A DNA stretch of 64,000 bases from Xanthobacteraceae bacterium (GTDB lineage Bacteria > Pseudomonadota > Alphaproteobacteria > Rhizobiales > Xanthobacteraceae). The position numbers and the translations under genes are program-made. Every line of letters begins with the position of its first letter. Position 1 is the first letter of the stretch. Positions 37,565-47,387 of this stretch are shown piece by piece. The notes under the pieces are model-generated. The model searched no databases, had not been told where the DNA came from, and saw nothing but the letters and a program-made list of their open reading frames with translations. The DNA is taken from assembly GCA_022844205.1 (NCBI GenBank), contig JALHMF010000010.1, positions 20,182 to 84,181 on the forward strand, in the 5' to 3' direction.

Positions 37565-38737
37565 ATGGCGCGGGGATCAGCCTGGTATTTCGTCGCCCCG
37601 TTGGTGGCGCTTTCGGTCGCTGGATGCCGCTTCTCGGATTTCGAGGAGCGCGATCCCTGGCGCGCGCAGGCCGAGGAAGAATGCCTCGCCAGGCAGGCGT
37701 TCCAGCCATCGGCTTTCGTGGAAGAAGGCTCGGAGCTGAACGGCCCCGGCCGCTGCGGCATGATCAAGCCGCTGAAGGTGGTAGCGCTCAGCCAGGGCTT
37801 CGTCACCGTGCATCCGACGGCGCAGCTTGGCTGTCCGATCGTCGCCAGCGTCGAATACTGGTTCGAGAAAGTGGTGCAGCCACAGGCCGAAGCCTGGTTC
37901 GGCGAGCCGGTGGTCGAAATCCGGCAAATCTCCGCCTACTCCTGCCGCACCATGAACGGCCAGCGCGGCGCGTCAATTTCCGAACATTCCTTCGGCAATG
38001 CGCTGGATATCTCGACGTTCAAGCTGCAAAGCGGGCGCGAAGTGAAGGTCAAGGACGGCTGGAAGGGGCGGCCGGACGAAAGCGGCTTCCTCCGCAACAT
38101 CCATGCGCAAGCGTGCGATTATTTTTCCACCGTGCTCGGACCGGGCGCCGATGCGTTTCACTACGATCACCTGCATGTCGATCTTTCGCGGCGAGCTTCG
38201 GGAAGAAACGTATGCAATCCGGCGCCGCAAAATATTCCGCAGCCGCCACGCATGTCCCGCGGCGTGCCGATGGCGCGCGCGCCGGTAATGCAGGCACCGC
38301 AGCCAATGCCGGGTGCTTCACCGGCGGAGCGGCTGGCAGGCCGCGGCGATTCACCCTTTGCGCTGCGCGCAGCGCCGCCGCGCGGGCCGAATGTGATCGC
38401 GCGCGACGGCAGCGTGCGTGATGTGGGTGCGCCGATGGTGCTCGGCCAGCAACCGCCGCCGCACAGTTCATTCAATGCGCCAATGGCAGTGGACCAGCGC
38501 GCACTCCGGACATTCGGCGCGCCGGCCGGAATGCAGCGGCCCATGCCGCCGGCGGGGGTCGGACCGAACGCGCGCAAGAGCGATCCGATGGTGACGGGTT
38601 CGCTAAAAGCGGCTTCCGTTGCGAAACCGGGCAAGCCCGCCGCGAGTCGTTTAAGTCCGAAACCGATCGGGGAAGATCACGAAGGTCCGGCGGAAACGCT
38701 GACGGTGTTCAATCTGCCGAAGGGAAAGAAAGAATAA
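37565..38737 (+). CDS. extensin-like (DUF882/M15-fold) lipoprotein
   Basis: A 390-residue protein. It starts with a lipoprotein signal (LVALSVAGC, so Cys21 is likely lipidated). Residues about 30-225 form the extensin-like C-terminal domain, a fold related to zinc D-Ala-D-Ala carboxypeptidases: SISEHSFGNALDIS and YDHLHVDLS carry the His/Asp zinc ligands, and four cysteines probably form disulfides. Residues 226-390 are Pro/Ala/Arg-rich and probably unstructured. It probably acts on or binds peptidoglycan. The gene starts ATG 37565 and ends just before a repeat. Confidence 0.85.
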   Translation: MARGSAWYFVAPLVALSVAGCRFSDFEERDPWRAQAEEECLARQAFQPSAFVEEGSELNGPGRCGMIKPLKVVALSQGFVTVHPTAQLGCPIVASVEYWFEKVVQPQAEAWFGEPVVEIRQISAYSCRTMNGQRGASISEHSFGNALDISTFKLQSGREVKVKDGWKGRPDESGFLRNIHAQACDYFSTVLGPGADAFHYDHLHVDLSRRASGRNVCNPAPQNIPQPPRMSRGVPMARAPVMQAPQPMPGASPAERLAGRGDSPFALRAAPPRGPNVIARDGSVRDVGAPMVLGQQPPPHSSFNAPMAVDQRALRTFGAPAGMQRPMPPAGVGPNARKSDPMVTGSLKAASVAKPGKPAASRLSPKPIGEDHEGPAETLTVFNLPKGKKE

Positions 38738-38738
38738 T

Positions 38739-38838
38739 CGTCATCCCGGGCGCAGCGCAGCACGTTGTGATACCTGCAGACCCGGGATCGCAATCAATTA
38801 GACGATCCCGGCTCTCGCGATGCTCGGCCGGGATGACG
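38739..38838. repeat. CGTCATCCCGG palindromic repeat
   Basis: Terminal pair CGTCATCCCGGG / CCGGGATGACGG and inner pair GACCCGGGATCG / CGATCCCGGC. It fills the gap between the convergent ends of the extensin-like and oxoprolinase genes. Confidence 0.85.
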
Positions 38839-38839
38839 G

Positions 38840-41800
38840 CTACTTGCGATCCTTCGGCTCGCCATACCCGCCCGCCGTCGGCGTTCGGATGATGACCGCT
38901 TCGCCCGCTTCCAGCACGGTCTGATCGCAGCCTTGCAATCTCTCGATGCGGCCGTCCTTGCGGCGGACGGAATTCTCGCCGACCTCGCCATTGCCGCCAC
39001 CCGCCAGACCGAATGGAGGAACGCGGCGGTGACCGGAGAGAATCGCGCAGTCCATTCTTTCGAGAAAACGGATACGGCGCAAAATGCCATCGCCCGCTTT
39101 CCATTTTCCGCGTCCGCCGGAACCTTTGCGGATATGAAAATCCTCTAGCAGCACCGGGAAGCGGAACTCCAAAATTTCCGGGTCTGTCAGGCGTGTGTTG
39201 GTCATATGCGTGTGCACGGCATCGGTGCCGTCGAAATCCGGACCGGCGGGCGAGCCGGAGCAGATCGTTTCGTAATACTGGTAGCGGTCGTTTCCGAAGG
39301 TGAGGTTGTTCATGGTGCCCTGCGCGGCGGCGAGCGCGTTGAGGGCGCCGAACAGCGTGTCGGTGACGGCCTGCGAGGTTTCGACATTGCCCGCGACGAC
39401 GGCGGCCGGATATTCCGGCGATAGCAGGGACTTCTTTGGAAGGACAATGTGTATCGGCCGCAGGCAGCCCGCATTCATCGGGATGTCATCGTCCACCATC
39501 ATGCGGAACACATAGAGCACCGCGGCACGGGTAACGGGTGCGGGCGCGTTGAAATTGGTCGGCTGCTGCGGGCTGGTGCCGGTGAAATCGACGGTGGCTT
39601 CACGCTTCTTTTTATTGACCGAGATTTTGACTTGGATCCGGGTGCCCTGATCCATCTCGTAGGAAAATTCCGCGTCGTGCAAACGATCCAGGACGCGGCG
39701 CACGGATTCCGCGGCGTTGTCCTGCACATGATTCATGTAGGCGCGCACGACCTTCAGGCCAAAACCGGAAAGCATCTTGCGAAGTTCAAGCACGCCCTTC
39801 TCGTTGGCGGCGATCTGGGCCTTCAGGTCGTTCACGTTCTGCGTGAGATTGCGGACGGGATATTTGCCGCCGGTCAGCAGCGCGCTCAATTCCGGTTCGC
39901 GAAATTTACCGCGATCGACCAATTTGAAATTATCGATATAGACGCCTTCCTGCTCGATGTGGGTCGCGTGCGGCGACATGGAGCCGGGCGAAATGCCGCC
40001 GATATCTGCGTGGTGACCGCGCGAGGCGACCCAGAAGAGAATTTGCGAATTGTTGTTCTTGCGCCCCCTCCCTTTCCCTCCCCCGCGAGCGGGGGAGGGC
40101 AGGGTGAGGGAAGCGAACACGGGCGTGCAGACTGTAATATCGGGAAGATGCGTGCCGCCGTTATAGGGAGCGTTCAGCGCATAGACGTCGCCGGGTTTAA
40201 TTTTCCCTTTGTTTTCCCGCAGCACGGTCTCGACGGACTTGTCCATCGAGCCGAGATGCACCGGCATGTGCGGCGCGTTGGCAACGAGGTTGCCGTCCGC
40301 GTCGAACACGGCGCAGGAGAAGTCGAGCCGCTCCTTGATGTTCACCGAATAGGCGGTGTTCTGCAGGGTGACCCCCATCTGCTCGGCGATCGACATGAAG
40401 AGATTGTTGAAGACCTCGAGCATCACCGGGTCGGCCTTGGTGCCGACGGCACGCTTGCGGGCGAGCGTCTTGTAGCGCGTGAGCGCCAGATGATTTTTGG
40501 GCGTCACCTTCGCGCGCCAGCCATTTTCGATCACGACCGTCTGGTTCGGCTCGATCAGCAGGGCTGGGCCGGTGACCGTATGGCCAGGCTTCAACTGGTC
40601 GCGGGTGAAGACGGGGGCGGCGTGGAATTTTCCGCTGGAAAAAAATCTCGTCCTGCGGCGCGGCTTCGGCGGCTTCGATGTTCCCGAAGGGAATTTCTTT
40701 TCTTCAAATTTCGCCCCGCCGCCGATGGCTTCGACGGAGAGGGCTTCCAGTGTGACGCCGCGTTCCTTGTCGGAGAAACCAAACCGCTCGCGGTGGTTGG
40801 CGTGAAACCAGAGTTTGATGTTGCTGGCCCCCCTGAAGTGGCCGAAAATCCTGCCGCCCACCCGCAGCGGATTTGACGGAGGAAAGTCCTGATGGCCGGC
40901 TTTGCGGGCCGCTTTCAGTTTTTCGTAACGGCGGACGGATTCCTCGTAATCGAAACCCGGTGCGTATTCCGCGGCATCGACCGGTAGCGTGGTGTCGGTG
41001 CCGCTGTAGCGGGTATGCGCTTTCACGATGAAGCGGATATCGTTCGTGTCGACGCCTTGCCGCAGCAATTCAGCCTGCGCTTCCTGCGCAAGCTCCTCGA
41101 CCATCTTCACGAGCAGCGCGTCTTTCTCACGCTCCTGGGCGACTTCCGGCAATGTCATCTCGACCGCGCGCTGGCGCGTGGCGCTGATGTCGGCGAGGCC
41201 CATGCCATAAGCGGAAAGAAGCCCCGAAAGTGGATGGATCAGCACGCTCTTCATGCCGAGCGCGTCAGCGACCAGACATGCGTGCTGGCCGCCGGCGCCG
41301 CCGAAACAGTTCAGCGCATAGCGCGTCACGTCATAGCCGCGCGCGACGGAGATTTTCTTGATCGCATTCGCCATGTTCTCCACGGCGATGTGGATGAAGC
41401 CGTCGGCGACTTGCTCCGGCCGCTTGCCGATCTTTTTTGCGAGGGCCGCGAAAGCGGTGTGGACTGCTTTCGCGTCGATTGGCTGGTTTTGCTTGGAGCC
41501 GAAAATCTTCGGGAAGAAATCCGGGATCAGCTTTCCCGCCATCACGTTCGCATCGGTCACGGTCAGCGGCCCGTTGCGGCGGTAGCATTTGGGACCGGGA
41601 TCGGCGCCCGCCGAGTCCGGCCCGACGCGGAAACGAGAACCGTCGAAATGCAGGATCGATCCGCCGCCGGCCGCGACCGTGTGAATGAGCATCATCGGTG
41701 CGTGCATGCGGACACCCGCGACTTCGGTTTCGAACGCGCGCTCATACTCGCCGTTGAAGTGTGCGACATCGGTGGACGTGCCGCCCATATCGAAGCCGAT

Positions 41801-42877
41801 GATCCTGTCGAACCCGGCTTCGCTCCCGGTCTGCACCATGCCCACGACGCCACCGGCGGGGCCGGAGAGGATCGCGTCCTTGCCTTGAAAAAAATCGGCG
41901 GAGGTGAGGCCGCCGGAGGACATCATGAACATCAGCCGCGCAGCAGATTGAATTTTATCTTCACCTCCCCCTGCAAGGGGGAGGTCGGCGCGTAGCGCCG
42001 GGTGGGGGTCATTTTCATTGCCTGATGAATTCTCGGATGCTTTTGCCCCCCTCCCTCCTCCCCCTGCAAGGGGGAGGTCGGCGCGTAGCGCCGGGTGGGG
42101 GTCATTTTCATTGCCTGATGAATTCTCGGATGCTTTTGCCCCCCTCCCTCCTCCCCCTTGCAGGGGGAGGGAGGAAGAAATTGCGAGTTCTTCCCCCACC
42201 TGCGCCACATAACGCCGCAGGATTGGCGACAGATACGCGTCCACAACGGTCGTGTCGCCGCGGCCGACAAGCTTGATCAGCGGCGAGACTTCATGGCTGA
42301 CGGAAACCTGCGCGAAGTGCATCTCGCGCGCGAGCTTCGCGACCTGCTGCTCATGCGCGGGATAGCGATAGCCGTGCATGAACAGGATCGCGATTGCCTC
42401 GATGCCGTCCTGCTTCAGCGTTTCCAGTTCGCGGGCAACCGCCGCGAGATCGGGGGCCTGCTCGACGGTGCCGTCGGCGCGCACGCGCTCATCGATTTCA
42501 ACCGCGCGCTCATAGAGCATTTCCGGTTTGATGATCTGCTTCGCAAAAATCTTCGGGCGCGCCTGATAGCCGATCTTGAGTGCGTCGCGGAAGCCCTTGG
42601 TGACGAGGAGGGCGGTGCGTTCGCCTTTTCGTTCGAGTAGCGCGTTGGTGGCGACGGTGGTGCCCATTTTCACAGCACCAATTTTGTTTTCAGGGATGCG
42701 AGCGCCGGGCGCGAGGCCGAGACATTCGCGGATGCCGGCGATGGCGGCATCGCGGTAGGCGCCGGGATTTTCCGACAATAATTTGCGCGCGATCAGTTCG
42801 CCATCCGGTTTGCGCGCGATCACGTCGGTGAACGTGCCGCCGCGGTCGATCCAGAAATCCCAGCGATCCTTGCCCAT
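38840..42877 (-). CDS. fused hydantoinase/5-oxoprolinase (HyuA-HyuB) with repeat insertions
   Basis: ATP-dependent ring-opening enzyme of the 5-oxoprolinase type, in the cytoplasm; it would open 5-oxoproline, hydantoin or a related lactam. The 1345-residue chain has an N-terminal HyuA part ([40 protein letters not shown], phosphate-binding motifs) and a C-terminal HyuB part (from about [20 protein letters not shown] to [20 protein letters not shown]). Typical enzymes have about 1200-1290 residues; the excess is repeat-derived: one stretch near residues 235-310 with a duplicated 31-residue unit, and one near residue 930 ([16 protein letters not shown]). Both are in frame. The divergent MarR-like gene and TRAP transporter suggest a shared substrate. 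Confidence 0.88.
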   Translation of the reverse strand: MGKDRWDFWIDRGGTFTDVIARKPDGELIARKLLSENPGAYRDAAIAGIRECLGLAPGARIPENKIGAVKMGTTVATNALLERKGERTALLVTKGFRDALKIGYQARPKIFAKQIIKPEMLYERAVEIDERVRADGTVEQAPDLAAVARELETLKQDGIEAIAILFMHGYRYPAHEQQVAKLAREMHFAQVSVSHEVSPLIKLVGRGDTTVVDAYLSPILRRYVAQVGEELAISSSLPLQGGGGRGAKASENSSGNENDPHPALRADLPLAGGGGRGAKASENSSGNENDPHPALRADLPLAGGGEDKIQSAARLMFMMSSGGLTSADFFQGKDAILSGPAGGVVGMVQTGSEAGFDRIIGFDMGGTSTDVAHFNGEYERAFETEVAGVRMHAPMMLIHTVAAGGGSILHFDGSRFRVGPDSAGADPGPKCYRRNGPLTVTDANVMAGKLIPDFFPKIFGSKQNQPIDAKAVHTAFAALAKKIGKRPEQVADGFIHIAVENMANAIKKISVARGYDVTRYALNCFGGAGGQHACLVADALGMKSVLIHPLSGLLSAYGMGLADISATRQRAVEMTLPEVAQEREKDALLVKMVEELAQEAQAELLRQGVDTNDIRFIVKAHTRYSGTDTTLPVDAAEYAPGFDYEESVRRYEKLKAARKAGHQDFPPSNPLRVGGRIFGHFRGASNIKLWFHANHRERFGFSDKERGVTLEALSVEAIGGGAKFEEKKFPSGTSKPPKPRRRTRFFSSGKFHAAPVFTRDQLKPGHTVTGPALLIEPNQTVVIENGWRAKVTPKNHLALTRYKTLARKRAVGTKADPVMLEVFNNLFMSIAEQMGVTLQNTAYSVNIKERLDFSCAVFDADGNLVANAPHMPVHLGSMDKSVETVLRENKGKIKPGDVYALNAPYNGGTHLPDITVCTPVFASLTLPSPARGGGKGRGRKNNNSQILFWVASRGHHADIGGISPGSMSPHATHIEQEGVYIDNFKLVDRGKFREPELSALLTGGKYPVRNLTQNVNDLKAQIAANEKGVLELRKMLSGFGLKVVRAYMNHVQDNAAESVRRVLDRLHDAEFSYEMDQGTRIQVKISVNKKKREATVDFTGTSPQQPTNFNAPAPVTRAAVLYVFRMMVDDDIPMNAGCLRPIHIVLPKKSLLSPEYPAAVVAGNVETSQAVTDTLFGALNALAAAQGTMNNLTFGNDRYQYYETICSGSPAGPDFDGTDAVHTHMTNTRLTDPEILEFRFPVLLEDFHIRKGSGGRGKWKAGDGILRRIRFLERMDCAILSGHRRVPPFGLAGGGNGEVGENSVRRKDGRIERLQGCDQTVLEAGEAVIIRTPTAGGYGEPKDRK
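40063..40110. repeat. CCCTCCCC repeat inside the oxoprolinase gene (HyuB part)
   Basis: CCCCTCCCTTTCCCTCCCCC, then GCGAGCGGGGGAGGG and AGGGTGAGGG; translated on the minus strand as [18 protein letters not shown]. It interrupts a region where the family has a short loop. Confidence 0.75.
41958..42175. repeat. CCCTCCCC repeat with 93-bp tandem duplication inside the oxoprolinase gene (HyuA part)
   Basis: The unit runs from CTGCAAGGGGGAGGTCGGCG through TTTTGCCCCCCTCCC and is repeated exactly 93 bases later (41971 and 42064). Since 93 is 31 codons, the protein carries the same 31 residues twice ([20 protein letters not shown], then [11 protein letters not shown]). Confidence 0.88.
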
Positions 42878-42897
42878 GCCGCATCCTGTACGCCCAT

Positions 42898-42934
42898 CAA
42901 ATAAATCGTCAATGATTTGTTGACAAATTATTTG
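42898..42934. promoter_or_regulatory. 37-bp inverted-repeat operator in the oxoprolinase/MarR divergon
   Basis: CAAATAAATCGTCAA (42898-42912), seven-base spacer, TTGACAAATTATTTG (42920-42934): 12 of 15 positions pair. The TTGACA inside the right arm can serve as a -35 element for the rightward genes (TAGGCTTAT is 17-18 bases on), so a bound regulator would block it. The left arm starts 21 bases upstream of the oxoprolinase ATG. Confidence 0.75.
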
Positions 42935-42981
42935 TGGGTCGTAGGCTTATCCGTCGGCATTGTCTGGCAGGGACGTCACGG

Positions 42982-43536
42982 ATGCCAAGGGTGGGGCGGC
43001 TAGCGAGGGAGAGCGCGGGCAGAACCGATGCCGCGCTGGGCCCGATCGTTTCATCCGAACACCTTGCGCGGGGTGCCATGCCTTCGCTGTCCGAACTCGA
43101 ATTCGGCCTCATCCTGCTCGGCCACGCTTTCGAGCGCTGGATGGTGCGCTGTGTGGCGGCGGCAGGACTGCCTGACGTCAATCCGATGGAAGTGCTGGTG
43201 CTGCATGCGGTTGCGCATCGCGGCCGTCCGAAGCGCATCGCTGACATTTGCCTCGTGCTCTCGATTGAGGACACGCATCTCGTAACCTATGCGGTGAAGA
43301 AACTCGACGCCGCGGGATTGCTGACCACCGGCCGCAAGGGCAGCGAAAAGACCGTTTCGCTTTCTTCCAAAGGCGAGGCGGTCGTAAAACGATACGGCAA
43401 GATCAGGGAGCAGCTGCTGGTCGCGCCGGTGAAAGCAACCGGTGCCGACGAAAAGCGTCTGAGTGAAATCGCAAGTTTGATGCGCGCGCTTTCGGGTCAT
43501 TACGATCAGGCCGCTCGCGCGGCTGCGAGTCTGTAG
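42982..43536 (+). CDS. MarR-like winged-helix regulator
   Basis: A 184-residue regulator. Residues about 30-50 (SELEFGLILLGHAFERWMVR) form a first helix, followed by a winged helix at about 65-135 (KRIADICLVLSIEDTHLVTY, with the wing AGLLTTGRKGSEKTVSLSSK). It belongs to the MarR group often paired with hydantoinase/TRAP clusters in alphaproteobacteria. I chose ATG 42982, with CAGGGAC upstream; ATG 42934 falls inside the operator. It likely autoregulates and controls the oxoprolinase gene through the dyad at 42898-42934. Confidence 0.82.
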   Translation: MPRVGRLARESAGRTDAALGPIVSSEHLARGAMPSLSELEFGLILLGHAFERWMVRCVAAAGLPDVNPMEVLVLHAVAHRGRPKRIADICLVLSIEDTHLVTYAVKKLDAAGLLTTGRKGSEKTVSLSSKGEAVVKRYGKIREQLLVAPVKATGADEKRLSEIASLMRALSGHYDQAARAAASL

Positions 43537-43538
43537 CC

Positions 43539-44090
43539 ATGAAAATCATTCGAGGAACGCTCGATCGCCTCTATCTTTATTCGGGATATCTCGCGGGTTT
43601 TTTCCTGCTATCGATCTTCGTTCTGATGTTGCTCCTATCCGCCGGAAGGCCGGTTGGGCTGAACGTGCGCTCGGGCGACGACTTTATCGGCTGGTGCATG
43701 GTGGCGATGTCGTTCCTTGGCCTCGCGCATACATTCCGTTCGGCCGAGATGATTCGCGTGGGACTGGTGGTGGACCGGCTCGGGCCCCGAGTGCGGTATT
43801 GGTTCGAGATGTTCGCGCTGGTCGTCGGGGTCGCCGCGACCGGTTCCTTTGCCTGGTATGCCGGATGGATGACGTATTTTTCCTGGCTCATCAACGAGCC
43901 GTCGCAGGGCGTGATCGTGGTGCCGATCTGGATTCCGCAGCTTGGTTTTTCGCTCGGGCTCGCGATCCTGTTCGTCGCCTTTGTCGATGAGTTTTTTCAT
44001 GTGGCGAGCGGCGGTGCCCCGCATTACGAAAAGCCGAAACCCAAGACGGCCGAGGAAGCAATCGAGCAAGCCGTGCAGAGTGCGGTCTGA
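43539..44090 (+). CDS. dctQ: TRAP transporter small permease subunit (DctQ type)
   Basis: A 183-residue membrane protein with four helices (first at about 18-37, YLAGFFLLSIFVLMLLLSAG; AMSFLGLAHTFRSAEMIRVG includes the conserved DctQ segment). It forms the TRAP permease with DctM. The stop overlaps the dctM start (TGATG), showing translational coupling. It begins two bases after the stop of the MarR-like gene, so regulator and transporter are one operon. Confidence 0.9.
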   Translation: MKIIRGTLDRLYLYSGYLAGFFLLSIFVLMLLLSAGRPVGLNVRSGDDFIGWCMVAMSFLGLAHTFRSAEMIRVGLVVDRLGPRVRYWFEMFALVVGVAATGSFAWYAGWMTYFSWLINEPSQGVIVVPIWIPQLGFSLGLAILFVAFVDEFFHVASGGAPHYEKPKPKTAEEAIEQAVQSAV

Positions 44091-45397
44091 TGGATTTGAT
44101 CCAGACGGCACTTGTCTTGCTGTTGGTTCTCTTCTTTCTGCTCGCGGGCGGCGTCTGGATCGCGGTGGCGCTGCTGGTCACCGGTTTTGCCGGCATGTGG
44201 TTCGCGGGTCATCCGCGTCCCGGCGATCTTCTCGCTACGACAATCTGGGGCGAGAGCTCAAGCTACACGCTCGCGGCACTTCCGATGTTCATCTGGATGG
44301 GCGAGATATTGTTTCGCACGCGGCTGTCGGAAGAAATGTTCCGCGGGCTTGCGCCTTGGCTGAACCGCATTCCCGGCCGCTTGATGCATGTGAACGTGCT
44401 CGCCTCGGGACTTTTCGGTTCGGTGTCCGGTTCTTCCGCGGCGACTTGCGCAACGGTCGCCAAGATCGCGCTGCCCGAATTGAAGAAACGCGGCTACGAC
44501 GAAAAGCTAAGCCTCGGATCGCTGGCCGGCGCCGGCACGCTCGGCATCCTCATTCCGCCGAGCATCATGATGGTCGTCTACGCCGTGGCGGCGGATGTTT
44601 CGATCATCCAGATTTTTCTGGCGGGGTTTCTGCCGGGTCTGCTCGTGATGGCGCTTTATTCCGGCTACATCGCGGTCTGGTCGCTCGCGAACCCGGACAA
44701 GCAGCCGCCGCCGGAGCCGGAAATGTCGTTCAGCGAAAAGCTGCGCGAGTCCGCCAATCTCATTCCGTGCCTGCTGCTAATCGCGTTCGTGTTCATTGTG
44801 TTGATCATGGGCTGGGCTTCGGCGACGGAATGCGCGGCCTGGGGCGTGCTTGGATCGCTGATCATCGCCGCATGGCAGCGTTCGCTCACCTGGGAAAGTT
44901 TCTGGCAAAGTGCCATGGGCGCCACGCGCGTCACCTGCATGATCATGCTGATCCTTGCGGGTGCGTGGTTCATGTCGAAGTCGATGGCGCTGACGCAGAT
45001 TCCGAACGCGCTCGCGAACTGGGTCGATGGATTCAACCTCAGTCCCTATGCGCTGATCGCGGCACTGCTCCTGATGTACATCATCCTCGGCACGGCGCTC
45101 GACGGCATTTCGATGATCGTGCTGACCACGGCTGTGGTGCTGCCGATGGTACAGAAAGCCGGGTTCGATCTTGTCTGGTTCGGCATTTTCGTCGTGTTGA
45201 TCGTGGAAATGGCCGAGGTTACGCCGCCGGTCGGGTTCAATCTGTTTGTGCTGCAAACCATGAGTGGCAAGGATTCCAACACGGTAGCGCTGGCCGCATT
45301 GCCGTTCTTCTTCCTGCTTGTTCTTGCGGCGGCGATCATTACCATATTCCCCCAGATCGTGATGTTCCTGCCGCGTTTGGCATTTCCTGCGGGTTAG
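44090..45397 (+). CDS. dctM: TRAP transporter large permease subunit (DctM type)
   Basis: A 435-residue membrane protein with about twelve helices, the ion-driven translocation subunit. Conserved segments: GLFGSVSGSSAATCATVAKI, SLGSLAGAGTLGILIPPSIM and, in the second repeat half, GTALDGISMIVLTTAVVLPM and EVTPPVGFNLFVLQ. Uptake is driven by sodium or protons and depends on the DctP receptor. The cluster context suggests a 5-oxoproline- or hydantoin-like substrate. Confidence 0.93.
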   Translation: MDLIQTALVLLLVLFFLLAGGVWIAVALLVTGFAGMWFAGHPRPGDLLATTIWGESSSYTLAALPMFIWMGEILFRTRLSEEMFRGLAPWLNRIPGRLMHVNVLASGLFGSVSGSSAATCATVAKIALPELKKRGYDEKLSLGSLAGAGTLGILIPPSIMMVVYAVAADVSIIQIFLAGFLPGLLVMALYSGYIAVWSLANPDKQPPPEPEMSFSEKLRESANLIPCLLLIAFVFIVLIMGWASATECAAWGVLGSLIIAAWQRSLTWESFWQSAMGATRVTCMIMLILAGAWFMSKSMALTQIPNALANWVDGFNLSPYALIAALLLMYIILGTALDGISMIVLTTAVVLPMVQKAGFDLVWFGIFVVLIVEMAEVTPPVGFNLFVLQTMSGKDSNTVALAALPFFFLLVLAAAIITIFPQIVMFLPRLAFPAG

Positions 45398-45412
45398 AAA
45401 CGGAGACGTCTC

Positions 45413-46390
45413 ATGTTTATCCTCAAACGTAGTGTGTTGATCGGACTGACTGTCTACGCGCTGGCTTCGGGTCCGGTGCTGGCGCAAACCAAATGGAATT
45501 TGCCGAGTGCCTATCCGGCGACCAACTTCCACACCGAAAATCTCGCGCAGTTCGCGAAAGAGGTGGAGGCAGGTTCCGGCGGCAAGCTGACGATCACGCT
45601 GCATCCGGGTGCTACGCTGTTCAAGGCGCCGGAGATCAAGCGCGCCGTGCAGACCGGCCAAGCGGAAGCGGGCGAGGTGCTTGTCTCCCTGCTGGAGAAC
45701 GAAGACCCGGTCTTCGGTCTCGACGTGGTGCCGTTTCTCGCCACGAGCTACAACGAAGCGCGCAAGCTTTACAACGCGAGCAAGCCGGCGATCGAAAAGA
45801 AGCTCGCAAGCCAAGGCATCGTGTTGCTCTATGCCGTGCCGTGGCCGCCGCAGGGAATCTTCGCGAAGAAGGACATCAACACGGTCGCCGATCTCAAGGG
45901 TTTGAAGTGGCGCGCGTATAATGCAGGCACCACGCGCATCGCAGAACTCGCCGGCGCGCAGGCTGTCACAGTGCAGCAGGCGGAACTTGCGCAGGCGCTC
46001 GCAACGGGCGTTGTCGAATCTTTCATGACTTCGGGCGCGACCGGCGTCGATACCAAGGCATGGGAGACGATGTCGCATTTCTACGACACGCAGGCTTGGA
46101 TTCCGAAAAACATCGTAATGGCGAGCAAAGCCGCCCTCGACAAGCTCGATGCGCCGACGCGAGAGGCGGTAATGAAGGCCGCCGCCGCCGCGGAAGAGCG
46201 CGGCTGGAAGACGAGTGCCGAAAAGACCAGCGGCTATCTTGAAACGATGAAAACGAACAAGATGAAAGTGCTGCCGCCTAGCGCCGAACTGAAGTCCGGT
46301 CTTGCCAAGATCGGCGAGACGCTCACCGCCGAATGGACCAAGCGCGCGGGTGCCGACGGCGAGGCGATCATCGCGGCCTACAAAAAGTAA
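45413..46390 (+). CDS. dctP: TRAP transporter substrate-binding protein (DctP type)
   Basis: A 325-residue periplasmic receptor with a signal peptide (MFILKRSVLIGLTVYALASG, with cleavage after VLAQT). DctP features: LPSAYPATNFHTENLAQFAK at the N-terminus, and the carboxylate-binding Arg in LKGLKWRAYNAGTTR, so the ligand should carry a carboxylate. FMTSGATGVDTKAWETMSHF and AALDKLDAPTREAVMKAA are further family stretches. It is the last gene of the marR-dctQMP operon, ahead of a terminator. Confidence 0.92.
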   Translation: MFILKRSVLIGLTVYALASGPVLAQTKWNLPSAYPATNFHTENLAQFAKEVEAGSGGKLTITLHPGATLFKAPEIKRAVQTGQAEAGEVLVSLLENEDPVFGLDVVPFLATSYNEARKLYNASKPAIEKKLASQGIVLLYAVPWPPQGIFAKKDINTVADLKGLKWRAYNAGTTRIAELAGAQAVTVQQAELAQALATGVVESFMTSGATGVDTKAWETMSHFYDTQAWIPKNIVMASKAALDKLDAPTREAVMKAAAAAEERGWKTSAEKTSGYLETMKTNKMKVLPPSAELKSGLAKIGETLTAEWTKRAGADGEAIIAAYKK

Positions 46391-46407
46391 TCCTCTCTCG
46401 AATGTGA

Positions 46408-46440
46408 GAAAGCCCGGAGAATTTCTCCGGGCTTTCTTCT
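46408..46440. terminator. bidirectional terminator after dctP
   Basis: GAAAGCCCGGAGA (46408-46420), loop ATT, TCTCCGGGCTTTC (46424-46436), T-rich both ways; it also serves the convergent EamA gene. Confidence 0.88.
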
Positions 46441-47318
46441 TAGCGTTTCACGCGCGCCCGCATTCCGGCGAGCACGACGCCGACAACCGCGACGGCAAAG
46501 ACAAGCGTTTCCGCGTCGATTGTTTCCTGATTCAGCCATGCGGCGACGGCGATGGTGACAAAAATCTGCAAGAGCTGCACCTGCCCGACGCGCGCGATGC
46601 CGCCCCTGTGCAGTCCGGCGTTCCAGAAAAAGAATCCGAGATACTGGCTGAAGATCGCGACATAGAGGAACGCGGCCCACACATCCCACGGCACGCTTGC
46701 TGCATTCTCCGGCCAGACCGCAATGGTCCAGACGATCCATAAGGGCGACGTCAGCACCAGCGCCCATGAGATCACGAGCGGCCCGGACATTGTTCCCGTG
46801 AGCCGCCCGGACAGCGTGTAGCCGGCGGCGGCGGCGAGCACCGCGCCGAGCAGCGCGAGATCGCCGGTCGCGAGTTCATCAAGGCTGCTCTGGCGCAGGG
46901 CATAGAGAATGACGAGGGCCGCACCCGCGATGCCGGCGAGCCAGAAGGCGGGGCTTGGCCTTTCATTCGCGATGAGTGCCGCCGCGGCCGCGGTCGCGAG
47001 CGGCAGGATGCCGAGTACCACGCCGCCGTGGTTCGCGGGCACGGTCTGCATGCCGATCGCCATGAACAGCGGAAAGCCGAGCACGAGCAGGAAACCGATC
47101 AGATAAAGATCGCGCCGCTGTTCGCGCGTTGGAAACGGCGGCCGGACGACCAGAAGATAGATCGCGGCCAGCAACGAGGCGAGGGCGGCCCGGCCCATGC
47201 TGATGAAGAACGGATCGAGAGCCGGCATCGCGTAGCGCGTTGCCGGCAGCGTCGTACCGAAAATCACGACGCCGATGAAGCCGAGAAAAAATCCGGTGAG
47301 TTCGCGGCGCGAAAGCAA
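46440..47318 (-). CDS. EamA/DMT-family transporter
   Basis: A 292-residue membrane protein with ten helices in two five-helix repeats (EamA domain 1 about residues 10-135, domain 2 about 150-288). Motifs: SMGRAALASLLAAIYLLVVR, VPANHGGVVLGILPLATAAA, and VAIFSQYLGFFFWNAGLHRG in the second half. Members export or import amino acids and metabolites; substrate unknown. The start is TTG 47318 with GGGGG five bases upstream. Confidence 0.88.
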   Translation of the reverse strand: MLSRRELTGFFLGFIGVVIFGTTLPATRYAMPALDPFFISMGRAALASLLAAIYLLVVRPPFPTREQRRDLYLIGFLLVLGFPLFMAIGMQTVPANHGGVVLGILPLATAAAAALIANERPSPAFWLAGIAGAALVILYALRQSSLDELATGDLALLGAVLAAAAGYTLSGRLTGTMSGPLVISWALVLTSPLWIVWTIAVWPENAASVPWDVWAAFLYVAIFSQYLGFFFWNAGLHRGGIARVGQVQLLQIFVTIAVAAWLNQETIDAETLVFAVAVVGVVLAGMRARVKR

Positions 47319-47387
47319 TTCATCCCCCAGCCGTCTTCTTATTTATATGGCGAGGGCCCGAAGGGGTTAGCCTTCGAGCCCTCTCAC

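Noticed and set aside
39449..40876. 475-codon plus-strand frame within the oxoprolinase region
   Set aside because: Antisense shadow; the HyuB motifs are all on the minus strand.
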